From: Cephalotus follicularis
Lineage: Eukaryota > Streptophyta > Magnoliopsida > Oxalidales > Cephalotaceae
Length of the DNA: 64,000 nucleotides
Assembly: GCA_001972305.1 (NCBI GenBank)
Contig: BDDD01001487.1
Span: forward strand, 186,001 to 250,000
Direction: 5' to 3'
In this document: positions 10,292-21,290 of the stretch, piece by piece
How positions within the stretch are numbered: the first letter of the stretch is position 1
Layout of the letters: every line of letters starts with the position of its first letter
The notes under the pieces: generated by a model
What the model was told of the DNA's origin: nothing
The model's input: only the letters and a program-made list of their open reading frames with translations
The model's database searches: none
Program-made: the position numbers and the translations under genes

Positions 10292-11158
10292 ATCCCACAT
10301 CATCGTTAGTTGAATTCATGCCTTGAATGATGAACTGATATAAGTTTTAATTAAAGGATGTGTTTTATAGTTAAACTTGATTTTCAAAGTGCCCTAGTGA
10401 TTTAGGTATGAAATTGGATATCATTGTGTTTATGTCCTGGGGATTTTGATTCAATATGTTTAGAACTTGCATAGTGTAGTTTGGATTGCCAAAATGGAAT
10501 GCCAAAGTCTAAACCATTTATTTATGCTATTTTACAAACTGTAGAAACTGTCCAGGGGACTTAAGCGTCGACACCTTTTGGGAAAGCGTCGACGCTTGTC
10601 TCACTGGTATGATGTTGCGTCGATGCCTTGGTATAGCGTCGACACTTATTTGAGTTTTATTAATTTTGCGCCTAAGACGTAAGCATCGACGCCTTCTGGG
10701 AAAGCATCGACAATTTAGTCAATTTAAAAAAAAATCTGTTTTTACAAAAATTGGATTTTTTTGCATTATGGTACTTAGAAAATAATGATGATTTAGTGGG
10801 AGTTTGACTAATTAACAATCCTCAAATTAAAATTTTGTAATTGGTTATCATTTATGGCATTTTGTTACTTTGTGTTTAATTATATTGGATATAATTTTAA
10901 GTCTTATGCACAATGGATGACCTAGAAGGACATTGACCTAGTTTATGGTTTTCTTGTGTGGATGGATTTATTTATTATCTTTAATGGTACGTAATAAGGT
11001 GCATGCGAGCACCATTTATTTTTTTCCTTTCTCATGTTATTTCTCCTTGTAATTTTAAATGTAATTTTTATTTTCAAAATGTAAAGTTCCTTTTGTAAAT
11101 GAAGATCTTGCAAGGAGAGATGGAGGAGAGGATAAATGGAGTACAAGACCTTTGAAGG

Positions 11159-11172
11159 CCATGTATGCATGG
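11159..11172 (+). other. Leader palindrome, copia-B
   Basis: CCATGTATGCATGG is self-complementary apart from one position that pairs as G-U in RNA. The homologous sites in copia-A and copia-C are perfect palindromes with different central bases. It sits 46 bases before the leader stem-loop. Confidence 0.7.
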
Positions 11173-11218
11173 TTATTGTTGTAATAGATAAATTTATTCT
11201 TTACACCTAGGAAGACCT

Positions 11219-11248
11219 AGTAATGACTTTGGGCTCAAGTCACTACTT
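11219..11248 (+). ncRNA. Leader stem-loop, copia-B (candidate RNA structure)
   Basis: AGTAATGACTT pairs with AAGTCACTACT (10 of 11 pairs) around the loop TGGGCTC. The loop core GGCTC is shared with copia-A and copia-C, while the stem sequence differs yet still pairs. Confidence 0.65.
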
Positions 11249-11993
11249 ATAATGTCTTTACCAATCCATTGATATATTTTAGAAATATGTCCAAGGCGCA
11301 TAAGATACACGTCATGCATGCTAAGACGTAATTAATTGAAATTGGCTAATGCAACCAATGAATTAATTAATGGCTCGATAATTAAAATGTGAGACCGCAA
11401 ATTCTCTCAACTTAATAATAAGTCTGAACGTAGGAACCCATGGAGTGGTTCCCCGTGACCTTCCACAATTTTCGTTGAGTAGTGTTCCAGGGTTATTGGT
11501 CTGTCATGGCCTAGCTGAGGCTAATAACTTTGGGATACTATGTCAACGTCAGTGTTGGGCACCGCAAAGGATGGCTATGTTGTAGCACTTGGACACGCCT
11601 ACTTGTGTGTGTTAAAACTAGTGCATTCCAATGAAAATTATGGGTGTTTGACTTATCGAGATTCTGATGGTTTGTCATGCCCTAGCTAAGGCCATATTGA
11701 ATCTAAGGCCAAATTTTATGATTGGATCTTGTATTGGATGCAAATTGGCAAGAAAGCCTACCCATTGGATATATTATGGTTTTTCATGTCTTAGCTGAGG
11801 CCATAATATGATTGCGATGGATTCCAATCCCCACTGGGAAGTTGGACTTCTCGAGTTTCATATGGGGGTATGGGATATGATTAGAATATTGGGAGGAACC
11901 ATAAGCACTAAAGACCAAGTGTTATGGTTGTCATATATTAAAATTGGAATAAATGCTAACTCAAGTTTATATTTCCTTATATAGGTTGCTAGA

Positions 11994-12885
11994 ATGGCTT
12001 TATCAAATGCAATGTCCCGTATACTTGAGACAAACAAACTTGAAGGGCCCAACTTCAATGATTGGCATCAAAACCTCAAAAACGTCCTTACGGCCAATAA
12101 AAATGGCCTATGTGATGACTGGGGGGCCTCCTTCACTGGGTGAAAATCCTATGCCCTAAGAGAGTGAGCGACTAGCCAAGTGTCTAGAGGATGACGAGTA
12201 GGCTAGATGTCTTGCCCTCCTTGGGATGACACATGAGCTTCAACATCAAAATGAGAAAATTGAGACCTTATCTACTATACTACTCCACCTTCAGGAGATG
12301 TATTGGGCTGAGTCTGGGACTCAAAGGTTCAATTTCTCACGCAAACTCTTCAAGGCGCAGATGAAAGAGGGAGCTTCAGTCCATGAGCATGGATTGAAGA
12401 TGATAGACATGATTGAGTAGCTGGCTCAATTAGGGTTTGTCATGGACCATGATCTGTATGTGGATCTTATTTTGACGTCCCTTCCTAGGTCATTCTCATA
12501 GTTCTTGGTGAATTTTCACATGAACAAGATAGAGGTGACTCTATCTGAGCTTATTGCCATGCTGAGGACGGTTAAGGCTGATTTTGACTCTGGGAAGTCA
12601 AAGACCCAGTCCCTGCTTCTTCCTTCTTCTTCTAGGTCTGCCCATGGAAAGGGCAGTGCCTCGTCTTCCTCTAAAGGGAAGGGCATTCTCATGCCTGTCA
12701 ACACAAAAGGCAAGGGTAAGAAGAAGCAGAAGAAGAAGAAGAAGAAGAAGAAGAAGAAGGGTAAGCTTGGAGCTAGTGGAAATGTTTCCAAAGATCGGAT
12801 GAAGAAGTTAGCTGCTGAAGGTGCTTGTTTCCAGTGCGGTAAGATCGGGCACTGGAAAAAGGATTGTCGTGTTGCTATTGCTGGA
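11994..12885 (+). pseudogene. gag: Copia-B gag, broken, with polylysine expansion
   Basis: The start ATG at 11994 gives MALSNAMSRILETNKLEGPNF, the typical N-terminus of copia gag (UBN2_2 type). A frameshift occurs near 12105-12125 and stops follow at about 12160, 12202, 12418 and 12499. The helical capsid part (HEHGLKMIDMIE, LYVDLILTSLPRSFS) remains readable. A basic linker carries a pure AAG run at about 12718-12762. The zinc knuckle CFQCGKIGHWKKDC near 12829-12870 is intact. The family product forms the particle; this copy cannot. Confidence 0.9.
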
Positions 12886-12954
12886 GTCTCTGCTGATAAC
12901 CCGCATGGTGCGAGTACATCAGGTATATTCATGATTGAATTTTATCTAGCTTTA

Positions 12955-13035
12955 AATAGTATTTCTTCATGGGTATTAGATACTGGATGTGGAAGTAAAT
13001 CTTTGCAATTCATTGCAGGGACTAAGAAAAGTTAG
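12955..13035 (+). pseudogene. Copia-B protease active-site region
   Basis: SSWVLDTGCGS is the copia aspartic protease motif with DTG intact. The frame then runs into a stop at about 13033 because it is one base out of step with the downstream LRKVRKLGAGELDLRLGNG segment. The GGA-CTA-AG junction aligns with the homologous positions of copia-A and copia-C. Confidence 0.8.
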
Positions 13036-14308
13036 AAAGCTTGGAGCAGGAGAACTGGACTTGAGGCTTGGGAATGGATCTAGGATCATTGCTCAAGCTG
13101 TTGGTGTTTATGATATTTGTTTGTGTAATAATTTTATTTTGACATTGGATCCTTGTTATTATGTTATGAATATTGTAAGGAATATTGTAAGCGTTTCTCA
13201 CTTAGGTTTATTGGGCTTGGAGCTTAGATTGTGAGACATTGGATGTTTTATATATTCAAACAATGTTTGTGTTGGTAATGGGGTTATCGACAATGGATTA
13301 TATGTCTTAAATACTTCACAATCAAATATCTTGTCCATTGAGAAAAGTAATAATAGGAAAAGATGAAGAGAAACCGGGCTAAATAAAACTTTTACTTGGC
13401 ATAGTAGACTTGGTCATCTTAGTGATGCTAGACTATCACAGTTGGTTAAGGATGATCTTCTTGATATGTAGGACTTAGAGTCCTATCCAACTTGTGAATC
13501 TTGTTTATTGGGAAAGATGACCGAATCTCCCTTCTCTGGTCAAGGAGAAAGGGCTATGGACTTACTGGGCTTAGTCCTTACTGACGTATGTGGTCCTATG
13601 TCAGTCAGTGCTCGAGGAGGTTAAATCTACTTCATAACCTTTACCGATGATTTATCTAGGTATGGTTATGTGTATCTGATGAAACACAAGTCAGAATTCT
13701 TTGAGAAATTTAAGGAGTTCAGACTTGAAGTAGAAAAACAGACAGGTAAATCAATTAAAATACTTTGGTCGGACCGAGGTGGCTAATACCTGTCAGTCAA
13801 ATTCCTAGGTTATCTTAGAGATAACGGAATTCTATCTCAGTGGACACCTCCTAGAACACCACATCATAATGGTGTGTCCAAAAGGAGGAATTGAACCTTG
13901 TTGGACATGGTTCGATCCATGATGTCTTTTACTGACCTTCCTACCTATCTCTGGGGTTATGCCCTAGATACAGCTGTTTATATCTCGAATCAGATTCCTT
14001 CAAAATCTGTACCTTCCACTCCATACCAGGTATGGTCAGGGAGGAAACCCAGCCTGAACCATTTAAAGGTTTGGGGCTGTCCTGCTTATGTCAAGAGGCT
14101 TGACACAGATAAGCTGGAAGCGCGGTCGGACCGTTGCAGGTTTGTGGGGTATCCCAAAGAAACTAAAGGATATTACTTCTACCACCTTAGCGAACAAAGA
14201 ATATTTGTTTCGGGAAATGCTGTGTTCCTAGAGAAGGAATACGATCTTGAAGGAAACGGTGGGAGTCAAGTGGAACTCAAGGAGTTGCCACAGGTAGAAA
14301 CCACATAG
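13030..14308 (+). pseudogene. Copia-B integrase, catalytic Glu lost
   Basis: A GAG-pre-integrase zinc-finger region (TWHSRLGHLSDARL, SYPTCESCLLGKMTESPFSG) is followed by the rve core. The first Asp (LTDVCGPMSV) and second Asp (LWSDRGG) are present, but the catalytic Glu box reads GVSKRRN, a Glu to Lys change. Stops are at about 13232, 13363, 13469, 13622, 13783 and 13891. The part from 13898 on (MVRSMMSFTDLPTYLWGYALDTAVYI) is open for 136 codons. The domain would insert cDNA into host DNA. Confidence 0.9.
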
Positions 14309-14311
14309 CAA

Positions 14312-15225
14312 ATGGAGGAGTTGGAGGTTGGACCTTCAACAGACACAGCTGAGATTGGATCTCAGGGTGAGAATGGTTCTCAGTTAGGTAGAGGTCTTTT
14401 GAGGAGATCAGGCAGGATCCCATTAGCACCTGAGAGGTATGGTTTCCTCATTGATGGTACTGATGAGATCAACATCATTGAAGATGACGAGCCTACCAGC
14501 TATCAGGAGGCAGTGCAAGGCACTGAATCTGAAGCATGGCTAGGAGCCATGAAATCCGAAATGGATTCCATGTACTCCAACCAAGTTTGGAATTTGGTTG
14601 AAGCACCTGAAGGCATGGTGCCTATTGGCTGCAAATGGATCTTCAAGAAGAAGATGAATGCAGATGGAAAAATCGAGACTTATAAAGCTCGATTAGTGAT
14701 GAAAGGGTATAGGCAAAGACATGGAGTCGACTATACTGAGACTTTCTCACATGTCGCCATGCTTAAATCCATTAGGATTTTGCTTGCTATTGTTGCTCGT
14801 TATGATTATGCGATATGGAAAATGGATGTCAAGACGGCATTTTTAAATGGGCGTCTTGAAGAGGACATTTACATGTCCCAACCCGAGGGGTTTACATCTA
14901 TCGAGCATCCGCACATGGTGTGCAAGATCGAACGGTCCATCTATGGACTAAAGCAAGCATCACGTATCTGGAATCTATGTTTTGATGAAGAACTCAAAGC
15001 TTTTGACTTCATAAAAAATGTAGATGAGCCCTGTGTTTATCAAAAGCAAGAGGGACCTAGTGTCACTTTCTTAGTGCTATAGGTAGATGACATCCTACTA
15101 ATTAGGAATGATGTAGGGATGATAAAGTCTGCAAAGATACGGCTAACTAAGATTTTTTCCATGAAGGATTTGGGAGAAGCCACCTATATACTGGGCATTA
15201 AGATTTCAGGGATAGATCCAATAGG
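14312..15225 (+). pseudogene. Copia-B reverse transcriptase (RVT_2), stop at YVDD
   Basis: A 256-codon frame covers most of the copia [56 protein letters not shown] and YGLKQASRIWN. It ends FLVL, then TAG, then VDD; the stop has replaced the Tyr of the catalytic YVDD box at about 15080. The remaining thumb is shifted in frame near 15200. Of the copia copies here this is the most open RT. Confidence 0.93.
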
Positions 15226-16035
15226 TTGCTTAGGCTTTCCCAAAGCCAGTACATCAGCAAGGTGCTGAAAAGGTTTAGCATGGAGAATTCCAAGAGAGGC
15301 CTATTTCCAATAGGCGAAGGAATTCATCTTTGTAGAAAGATGTCTCCTCAGACATCTGAAGAGAGAGCACGCATGAGTCGGATACCTTATGCTTCAGTAG
15401 TAGGGTCAGTCATATATGCCATGTTATGTACTAGGCCTAATGTCGCACTAGCCCTGGGTATGGCAAGTCGATTTCAGTCTGATCCCTGTGAGAATCACTG
15501 GGAGGTGGTCAAGGGAATCCTGAAGTACCTTAGGAGGACTCAGGATATGTTCTTGATCTATGGAAATGATAGTGAGCTGAAATTGGAGGGCTTCACAGAC
15601 TCCAGTTTTGATAGTGATCCAGATGATCAAAAATCTATCTCTGGGTACGTCTTTGTACTTAATGGTGGAGCTGTGAGCTGGCGCAGTTCAAAGCAAGGGA
15701 CTATTGCAGATTCTACCACAGAAGCCAAGTACATAGCAGCCTCAGACACAGCCAAGGAGGGTGTATGGATGCGCAAGTTCATTACTGAACTAGGAGTTGT
15801 TCCTTCCATTAGTAGTCCAGTTGTAATATACTATGACAATAATGGGGCTGTAGCACAAGCCAAGGAACCTCGGTCTCACTAGAAATCCAAACACATCGCG
15901 CAACGCTATCATTTGATCCAAGAGATTATTGGTAGGGGAGATATTCAGCTTGAGAGGGTCTCCTCAGAGGAGAACACAACAGATCCACTGACCAAGGCAA
16001 TGGGCACCAAGGCTCTGGAGGCTACATGAGTTCAT
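15226..16035 (+). pseudogene. Copia-B RT C-terminus and RNase H
   Basis: A 218-codon frame reads LSQSQYISKVLKRF, PYASVVGSVIYAMLCTRPNV, then the RNase H (LEGFTDSSFDSD, SGYVFVLNGGAVSWRSSKQ, TEAKYIAASDTAKEGVWM, YYDNNGAVAQAKEPRSH). A TAG follows PRSH where related copies have Gln or His. The frame resumes to about 16030 (ENTTDPLTKAMGTKALEAT), the usual copia C-terminus just before the polypurine tract. Confidence 0.92.
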
Positions 16036-16047
16036 GGCTTGAGGGTC

Positions 16048-16058
16048 AAGTGGGAGAT
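16048..16058 (+). other. Copia-B polypurine tract
   Basis: CAAGTGGGAGAT directly precedes TGTTAG at 16059. The same purine tract precedes the 3' LTR of copia-A (25261-25272) and copia-C (minus strand, 49983-49995). Confidence 0.9.
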
Positions 16059-18293
16059 TGTTAGATGTAGTGACCCGACAAGCCATTGGATGGGCTGTCG
16101 TATTATATCTATCCCTGTATATAAACAATCTTATTCTTTTATATATGACATGTGCTATTTTGTTATGGCAATATCACTTGTGTTTCATCACTTAGTTGAA
16201 GTAGTTTATTGTTTACCTACTTATGCTTGTGATGCCCTGACATAAGATTGGATGCCTAGCAAGGAGGCTATGAGATTGGTTACCTTATTCCTTATGTCGA
16301 ATTAGTTCCAAGTCATAGGCTCACTTTGTGGGCATTAGTGAACCGGATAGACTTGCGCGTATGTTGCCTGCTCATGGAATTGGAGGATGGATTCTCTCAC
16401 TACCATCTATATTGGACACTAGGGAAAATACGGGGTGCACGATGGGAGCGTGTACACTGAACTGGATCCGCGTAGGAGACACTGTTTGGATAGTTGTAAT
16501 TCTCGTGTCAGTAGTGACTCCTACTTGTTACGGTTGTGTATAAGTGTTAGTCACTTAGCGAGTGCTCAAACTCGTCTGATCCTTAGACCTGAGCGACTGC
16601 TCTATATTCTATTGAGACGGTTATGCTTTGATCTCCACCTTACCCAGTTCTTGCGCAGGACTGGCAATCTGGTAGTCTTTGGGTATGATCGAATCTATAC
16701 AAATATAAGTGAGTGCACAATAAGGGATTGTCACACCTGAGCGAAGGTGATCGACCATATTATGGTATGATTGTACTTTGGACTTATGAAATCCTTGGCC
16801 AAGGTCAAGGTAGATTGGAAATTAGATTTTCGAGGAATCTGCCAAAGGTCCTAATAATAATTAGATATTTTAGATATTGAGGTTTTATCTAGGGTTGACA
16901 TGTATCCTTACCCTAGACCTCAATCAGGGCCAAGTATGACAAGGGATTATAGTACACGTGAACCAATGACATATAAAGTCTTGCGTTACGGTGGTACGTA
17001 ATAAATTATGAGAAAATTAATTAGATTAATTTTTCCATCTGGATAATATTAGATATTATTCCGAGAGTATTTAAATTGGTCTAGGACCATTTAGAATGGC
17101 TAAACAGAACCCTAGGGGTATTTCGGTAGTTTATGTACGCCATCGTTTCTAACCAAGATTTTAAAGGGTCCCTGCCCAACAATGATTAGTTCTTTAATAT
17201 GTTGGACATATTAACTCTTGGTAATATTTTATTAAATATCAGTTAAGTGGATTTTACATTTTATGGAAATATATTTGTTTGGTCTTACTTAATCAATATT
17301 CGAAGGGTTCATGAAATCACTAAAAGAGTTAGACTCTATTTGCTTCACCTGCCAGTCAAAGCGTCGACGCCTTCTGGGAAAGCGTCGACACATTACTTTG
17401 GACAAAGCGTCAACGCCTCTGGGAAGCGTCGATGCTTAATGCTTGTATAGGCGTCGATGTCTTTTAGAATGATGTCGACATTTAGTGCCATGTTATATAA
17501 GCGTTGACGTTTTTATTGAGAGCGTCGACGCTTTGTTCGAGTTGTGTAATCTGTGCACGATCACACATCGTGGGCACATTCTCTCTCTCTCATCTCCTGC
17601 CGATTTCTCACGCCCTACATGATATGTACACGTGGGGATCATGGTTTTGAACCCCCGGGGAGTTAGCACCATGATCCCTAGTGTATGGGAGAGTGGGAGA
17701 GAGAGAGATAGGTGGCTGGTGAGAAGCTTTATCTACAGAAACGGGTCCAAAAATGTTTGGGGATTTAATTGCTAAAAATTGCGAGTGACCTCTCTGCAGA
17801 TTCTATATGTTCCCTTACTGATACACCAAGCAAAGTTCTTATCCAGGTGGATTGATTTTGACTTCACTTGTCAATCTCAATTTACTCTTCCTAAGCTTAG
17901 AGAGAGAGTATGTGAGCTTTGAGTGTTTGCTTCATCCTTGCTGGGCAGTAGCTGTTCTTGCTTGGAGCAGAAGCATAACGACTTGGAGTACAACGGAGGA
18001 GCATCATTAAGGTTGTCTTCTCAAGCTTGTAGCGGCAGAGATTGAAGGAGACTACACCTGCTGGTATAATCTCCTGATTTCTCCTGTTTACATGTTTTTG
18101 ACATGCTTGTGTTTCAACTATTGTGATGATGTGGTGATCCGTGTGGCTTGTGTTTATGCCATTGAGGACTAGTGTTGTTTATTTAGGGTGTTTTTACGCT
18201 ACCATGATTATGCTTTATATGTTTTTTAAGTTTTGTTCTACACCCTATACACCTTAGTCCGTTTCTGGCTCAGGGAACGTTCTACCGTTTCCA
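16059..18293 (+). repeat. Copia-B 3' LTR (2235 bp)
   Basis: It begins TGTTAGATGTAGTGACC and ends CTACCGTTTCCA. It carries the common copia U3 block (AAGTCATAGGCTCACTTTGTGG at 16308), the palindrome cluster at 17357-17535 and TATA at 17493. It has a 24-bp stretch near 17635-17665 (CCCCCGGGG within) absent from the 5' LTR. Confidence 0.93.
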
Positions 18294-19239
18294 TAATGCC
18301 TTACACCTTGTAAGAGAGTATTAATATGTTGAAAATAGAGAGCCTTGGATGGGGCACACATACATTACTCTCACTTTCTCATTTTTAGCCCGTAGCTAGA
18401 AGCTTTCCCTTCTCTCATCTTCTACCTTTCTTCTACACCATTGTTGGACATTGAAGAAAAAGCTTAGAGTTTTTTTGAAGAAATGAAACACACTCTTTTC
18501 TCCCATATTTTACCGTTGATCATTTTAGGTGGAGCTACACTATTCATTGTAGTGTAACTTTGCTTATCTTGGTCACTAGATTAGGGTTTTGGAACTCTCC
18601 ACACAACTAGGTTTCTTAGAGATCACCTTGATCTTGGAAGTCTTACATGGTGTGTGATTGACGTTCCAAAGTGTGTGAGTTGAGAGAACCCTTTTGTTGC
18701 CTCGGGTTGGAACTCTTATTCCCACGGGTTGGAGGTCTTGGACACTGATTCTTGGACCTTGGAGGAGAAGCAACATAGCTTGAAGTGTAGAGGAAAAACT
18801 TGAAGGAAGGAGTCTTCAAGGGGTAGGTAACCTAAACCCTAACTCCCTCTCTTTTTCTCTTTCGTTTCGGGTTTTAGGGTTTCATGGTGGAACCCTAGCC
18901 TAACCCTTAAGGTTTGTGTTTGTTGGTTGCCACGGGTTCTAGGGTTTTCTATTAGCCGAACCCCTAGGGTTTCTCTAGAAACCCTTTGAGCTTGTTTGCT
19001 TGGAGCTAAAGCTAAGGTTGTGGTAACCCTAGCTTGGCCCGTGGGTTTTCCTTTGGCATGCTTGTGTTATTTTGTTAAATTGGTTGTTAATTAGTGATCC
19101 TTGTATGGTTATGTATATTTATAGACTTAGATTTAAAGGGAGTTCATTGACTTGGAGTCACTTTGATTGAAAAATCAAAGTTGAGCACTATATGGACCTA
19201 TGACCTAAAATGACCTAATAACCTAAAATGCTTCCTTCA
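18294..19239 (+). repeat. Copia-A 5' LTR, second part
   Basis: It resumes with TGCCTTACACCTTGTAAG, matching 29400 onward, then 31918-32761 of the 3' LTR. It ends ATGCTTCCTTCA before the PBS. It includes repeated CCCTAG/AGGGTTT words at about 18830-19050. Confidence 0.9.
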
Positions 19240-19242
19240 AAG

Positions 19243-19255
19243 TGGTATCAGAGTC
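19243..19255 (+). other. Copia-A primer-binding site
   Basis: TGGTATCAGAGTC lies three bases after the LTR end. It matches the initiator-Met complement for 11 of 12 bases. Confidence 0.88.
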
Positions 19256-19564
19256 TCCTAATTAACTCCAATTGGACTTGGATTTTGATGTTTGGTGGCT
19301 TAATTGGTTGTCTTTATGTTGGCTGAAACTTTAAGGAGCTGCATCCCTAAGTAATTTAAAAATTCTACAATTAGATTGTGTGATTTAAATGGTTGGACCA
19401 TTAGGTGAACTGGTGTATTTCACCAACTAGTGGATTGTTGGTGATCCAAAGACAATGTACAAGGGTTTTTTTATGGTACATAGGGCATTCAAACAGTCCT
19501 AGGTACAGTTTAGGATCATAAGTAGGGCCTTAGAAGGTGAATGGACTAGGTTTTAGGTGTTAGA

Positions 19565-19810
19565 ATTTTCTGCAGTAAAAACTATGTATGTACAGAAATT
19601 TCTGCGTAGATTTTCCGCACTGTTTAGTGCAGAATTTTCTGGCAGTTATTTTACAGAAAATCAAGGCAGTTTACTACAGTTTTAGTGAAAAATTTCTTGC
19701 GCAGTTACTGGCAGTTTCTGCACTATCACTGGCAGTTTCCTACATAAATTCCTACAAGTTTCCTGTAGTGTTTTCTGTGCCGTTTCTGGCAGTTTTACTG
19801 CATGGGTTGG
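19565..19810 (+). repeat. TTTCTGGCAGTTT-type minisatellite in copia-A leader
   Basis: About ten imperfect copies of TTTCTGGCAG, TTTCTGCAG and CAGTTTACTGCA are spaced 12-40 bases apart. Its equivalent was not recognised in the leaders of copia-B or copia-C. Confidence 0.6.
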
Positions 19811-20404
19811 ACAGACACATACTAAGTGTTTTGGGCAGAAATTTAATACTCCTATATACGTAGTTCACTTATATAATGCAGTAAATTCTTGGAGAATAAA
19901 ATATATAGTTTGGAGCTAATATTTAAACTGAATTAATACTTGATTTAATTTATTGCTTGGACCAAATAATTAAATAGTTTAGAACTAATAGTAAGGGATG
20001 CTAGGTTTTCTATAATCTAGTGGGAGTTATAATTAATTCTTGGCTACTAATTAGATTGGATCGATTAGCCATCGAATATTAAAATTCTTTGTGTTTATTC
20101 AAATTTATATATTGGATATATTTATTTTGAATGTCATATGCATAATGGTAGGCTTCGGGACTTAACCGATCTTTTGGTATCTTTTGTGGATGGTTTAATT
20201 TGCTTTATTATTTTGTGCTTTATTTGGTCTGTAATAAGGTTGTCTGCGTGCACCAAAATTCCTAATCTCCTTATTCTCACTAGGATAGAATTCTCTTTTC
20301 CCTCATTTTGTATTCTTTTCTTTAATTCATTAGATGTAATCAAAGGAGGAGTGTCAAAGGAGCTTGAAGAGGGAGATCAAAGAAATTACAAGACCAAGTG
20401 AAGG

Positions 20405-20418
20405 CCATGTATACATGG
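20405..20418 (+). other. Leader palindrome, copia-A
   Basis: CCATGTATACATGG is a perfect 14-nt palindrome, 45 bases before the stem-loop, and is preceded by ACAAGACC...GAAGGCC as in copia-B and copia-C. Confidence 0.75.
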
Positions 20419-20463
20419 CACATTTGTAATAAAGTAGTTTTAAATAGTTCACCTAAAAGACCG

Positions 20464-20492
20464 AGTGATTGCATTGGCTCGTGTGATCACTT
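20464..20492 (+). ncRNA. Leader stem-loop, copia-A (candidate RNA structure)
   Basis: AGTGATTGCA pairs with TGTGATCACT (ten pairs, two of them G-U) around the loop TTGGCTCG. The loop is identical to that of copia-C. Confidence 0.7.
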
Positions 20493-21290
20493 ATGGTTTT
20501 AGTCCATAGCCTAGCCATTTTACTTTTATGTTGGACATAGGGTGCATAAGATGGATGGTCAAAAAAAGACAAGCATGCTCAAACATAAGTTATTTAAATT
20601 GGTTAAGATAACCAATAAATTTATTAATGGCTTGGTAATATAAAATTGGTAAGACCAAATACATCCAAAGTTGAAATAATAAGTCATAATGACAGGGACA
20701 CAAGTGAGTGACCCGGCATGGGCCTTCCTTGATTCTCGTTGAATGGCATGGATATATTGTAGACGGTTAACTACAGCTAAGGTCCACAATATGACCATTG
20801 CTATGTCAATTACAGTGCTGGGCAATGTAAGGAAATGGCTATGTTTTGGCACTTGGACATGTACACGTGTGGGTGTTTCAAAACGGGTATATTTCTTTGA
20901 GGATTGTGGGTAATGACTTATTCTGGCTCCAATGGTTTGTTAAGCTATAGCTGAGACAATATTGAGCTAGGAGGCCGAATCCATGATCGGATCTTACATA
21001 GCGAGGGTTGGACCCTACGCAGTGTAAATTGGAGAGCGAGCCTACCTATCTTGGGTATTGTGGTTTTTCATGCTACAGCTCAGTCCATGATATGCTAAGA
21101 TAGATTCCAATCCCCACTAGGAGGTTGAACTTCCCGAATTCCACATAGGGGTGTGGGATACGATTAGAATAGTGGGATGAACCATAAGCACTAAAGACCA
21201 AGTGTTACGGTAGTAACATAAAATTGGAATAATATGCTAATATCCTATTTTGTTTCCTTTTTAGGTTGCATAGATATATTTTCCTAACTT

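Larger units (their letters stand above)
10292..11993 (+). other. Copia-B untranslated leader (1.7 kb)
   Basis: No coding capacity is evident. It holds a second set of paired GCGTCGACG-type motifs (10563-10715), the 14-nt palindrome (11159-11172), a stem-loop (11219-11248) and hairpin modules with a central TAGCTGAGG (11493-11527, 11771-11809, the latter with a perfect 9-bp stem). It ends TTTCCTTATATAG before GTTGCTAGA and the gag ATG, which resembles a 3' splice site. The order of these parts is shared with copia-A and copia-C. Confidence 0.75.
9027..18293 (+). mobile_element. Copia-B: Ty1/copia element nested in copia-A 5' LTR
   Basis: A 5'-truncated LTR (9027-10275), PBS, 1.7-kb leader, gag, protease, integrase, RT, RNase H, polypurine tract and full 3' LTR (16059-18293) are all recognisable. 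The LTRs differ by about 5 percent over the first 325 shared bases. The 5' LTR lacks about the first 990 bases present in the 3' LTR, and no matching target duplication is visible, so the left end was deleted after insertion. The coding region has many stops, including one at the Tyr of the RT YVDD box. Confidence 0.93.
19256..21290 (+). other. Copia-A untranslated leader (2.0 kb)
   Basis: There is no credible ORF. It contains a degenerate array of TTTCTGGCAGTTT/TTTCTGCA words (19565-19810), the palindrome 20405-20418, the stem-loop 20464-20492 and a hairpin module at 20754-20792 with a central TACAGCTAAGG. It ends TTTGTTTCCTTTTTAG before GTTGCATAG and gag, a good 3' splice-site-like sequence. 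Confidence 0.72.

Noticed and set aside
12516..12932. Minus-strand 138-codon open frame, rich in Phe and Pro
   Set aside because: It is the shadow of copia-B gag; the poly-Phe run is the complement of the AAG repeat.
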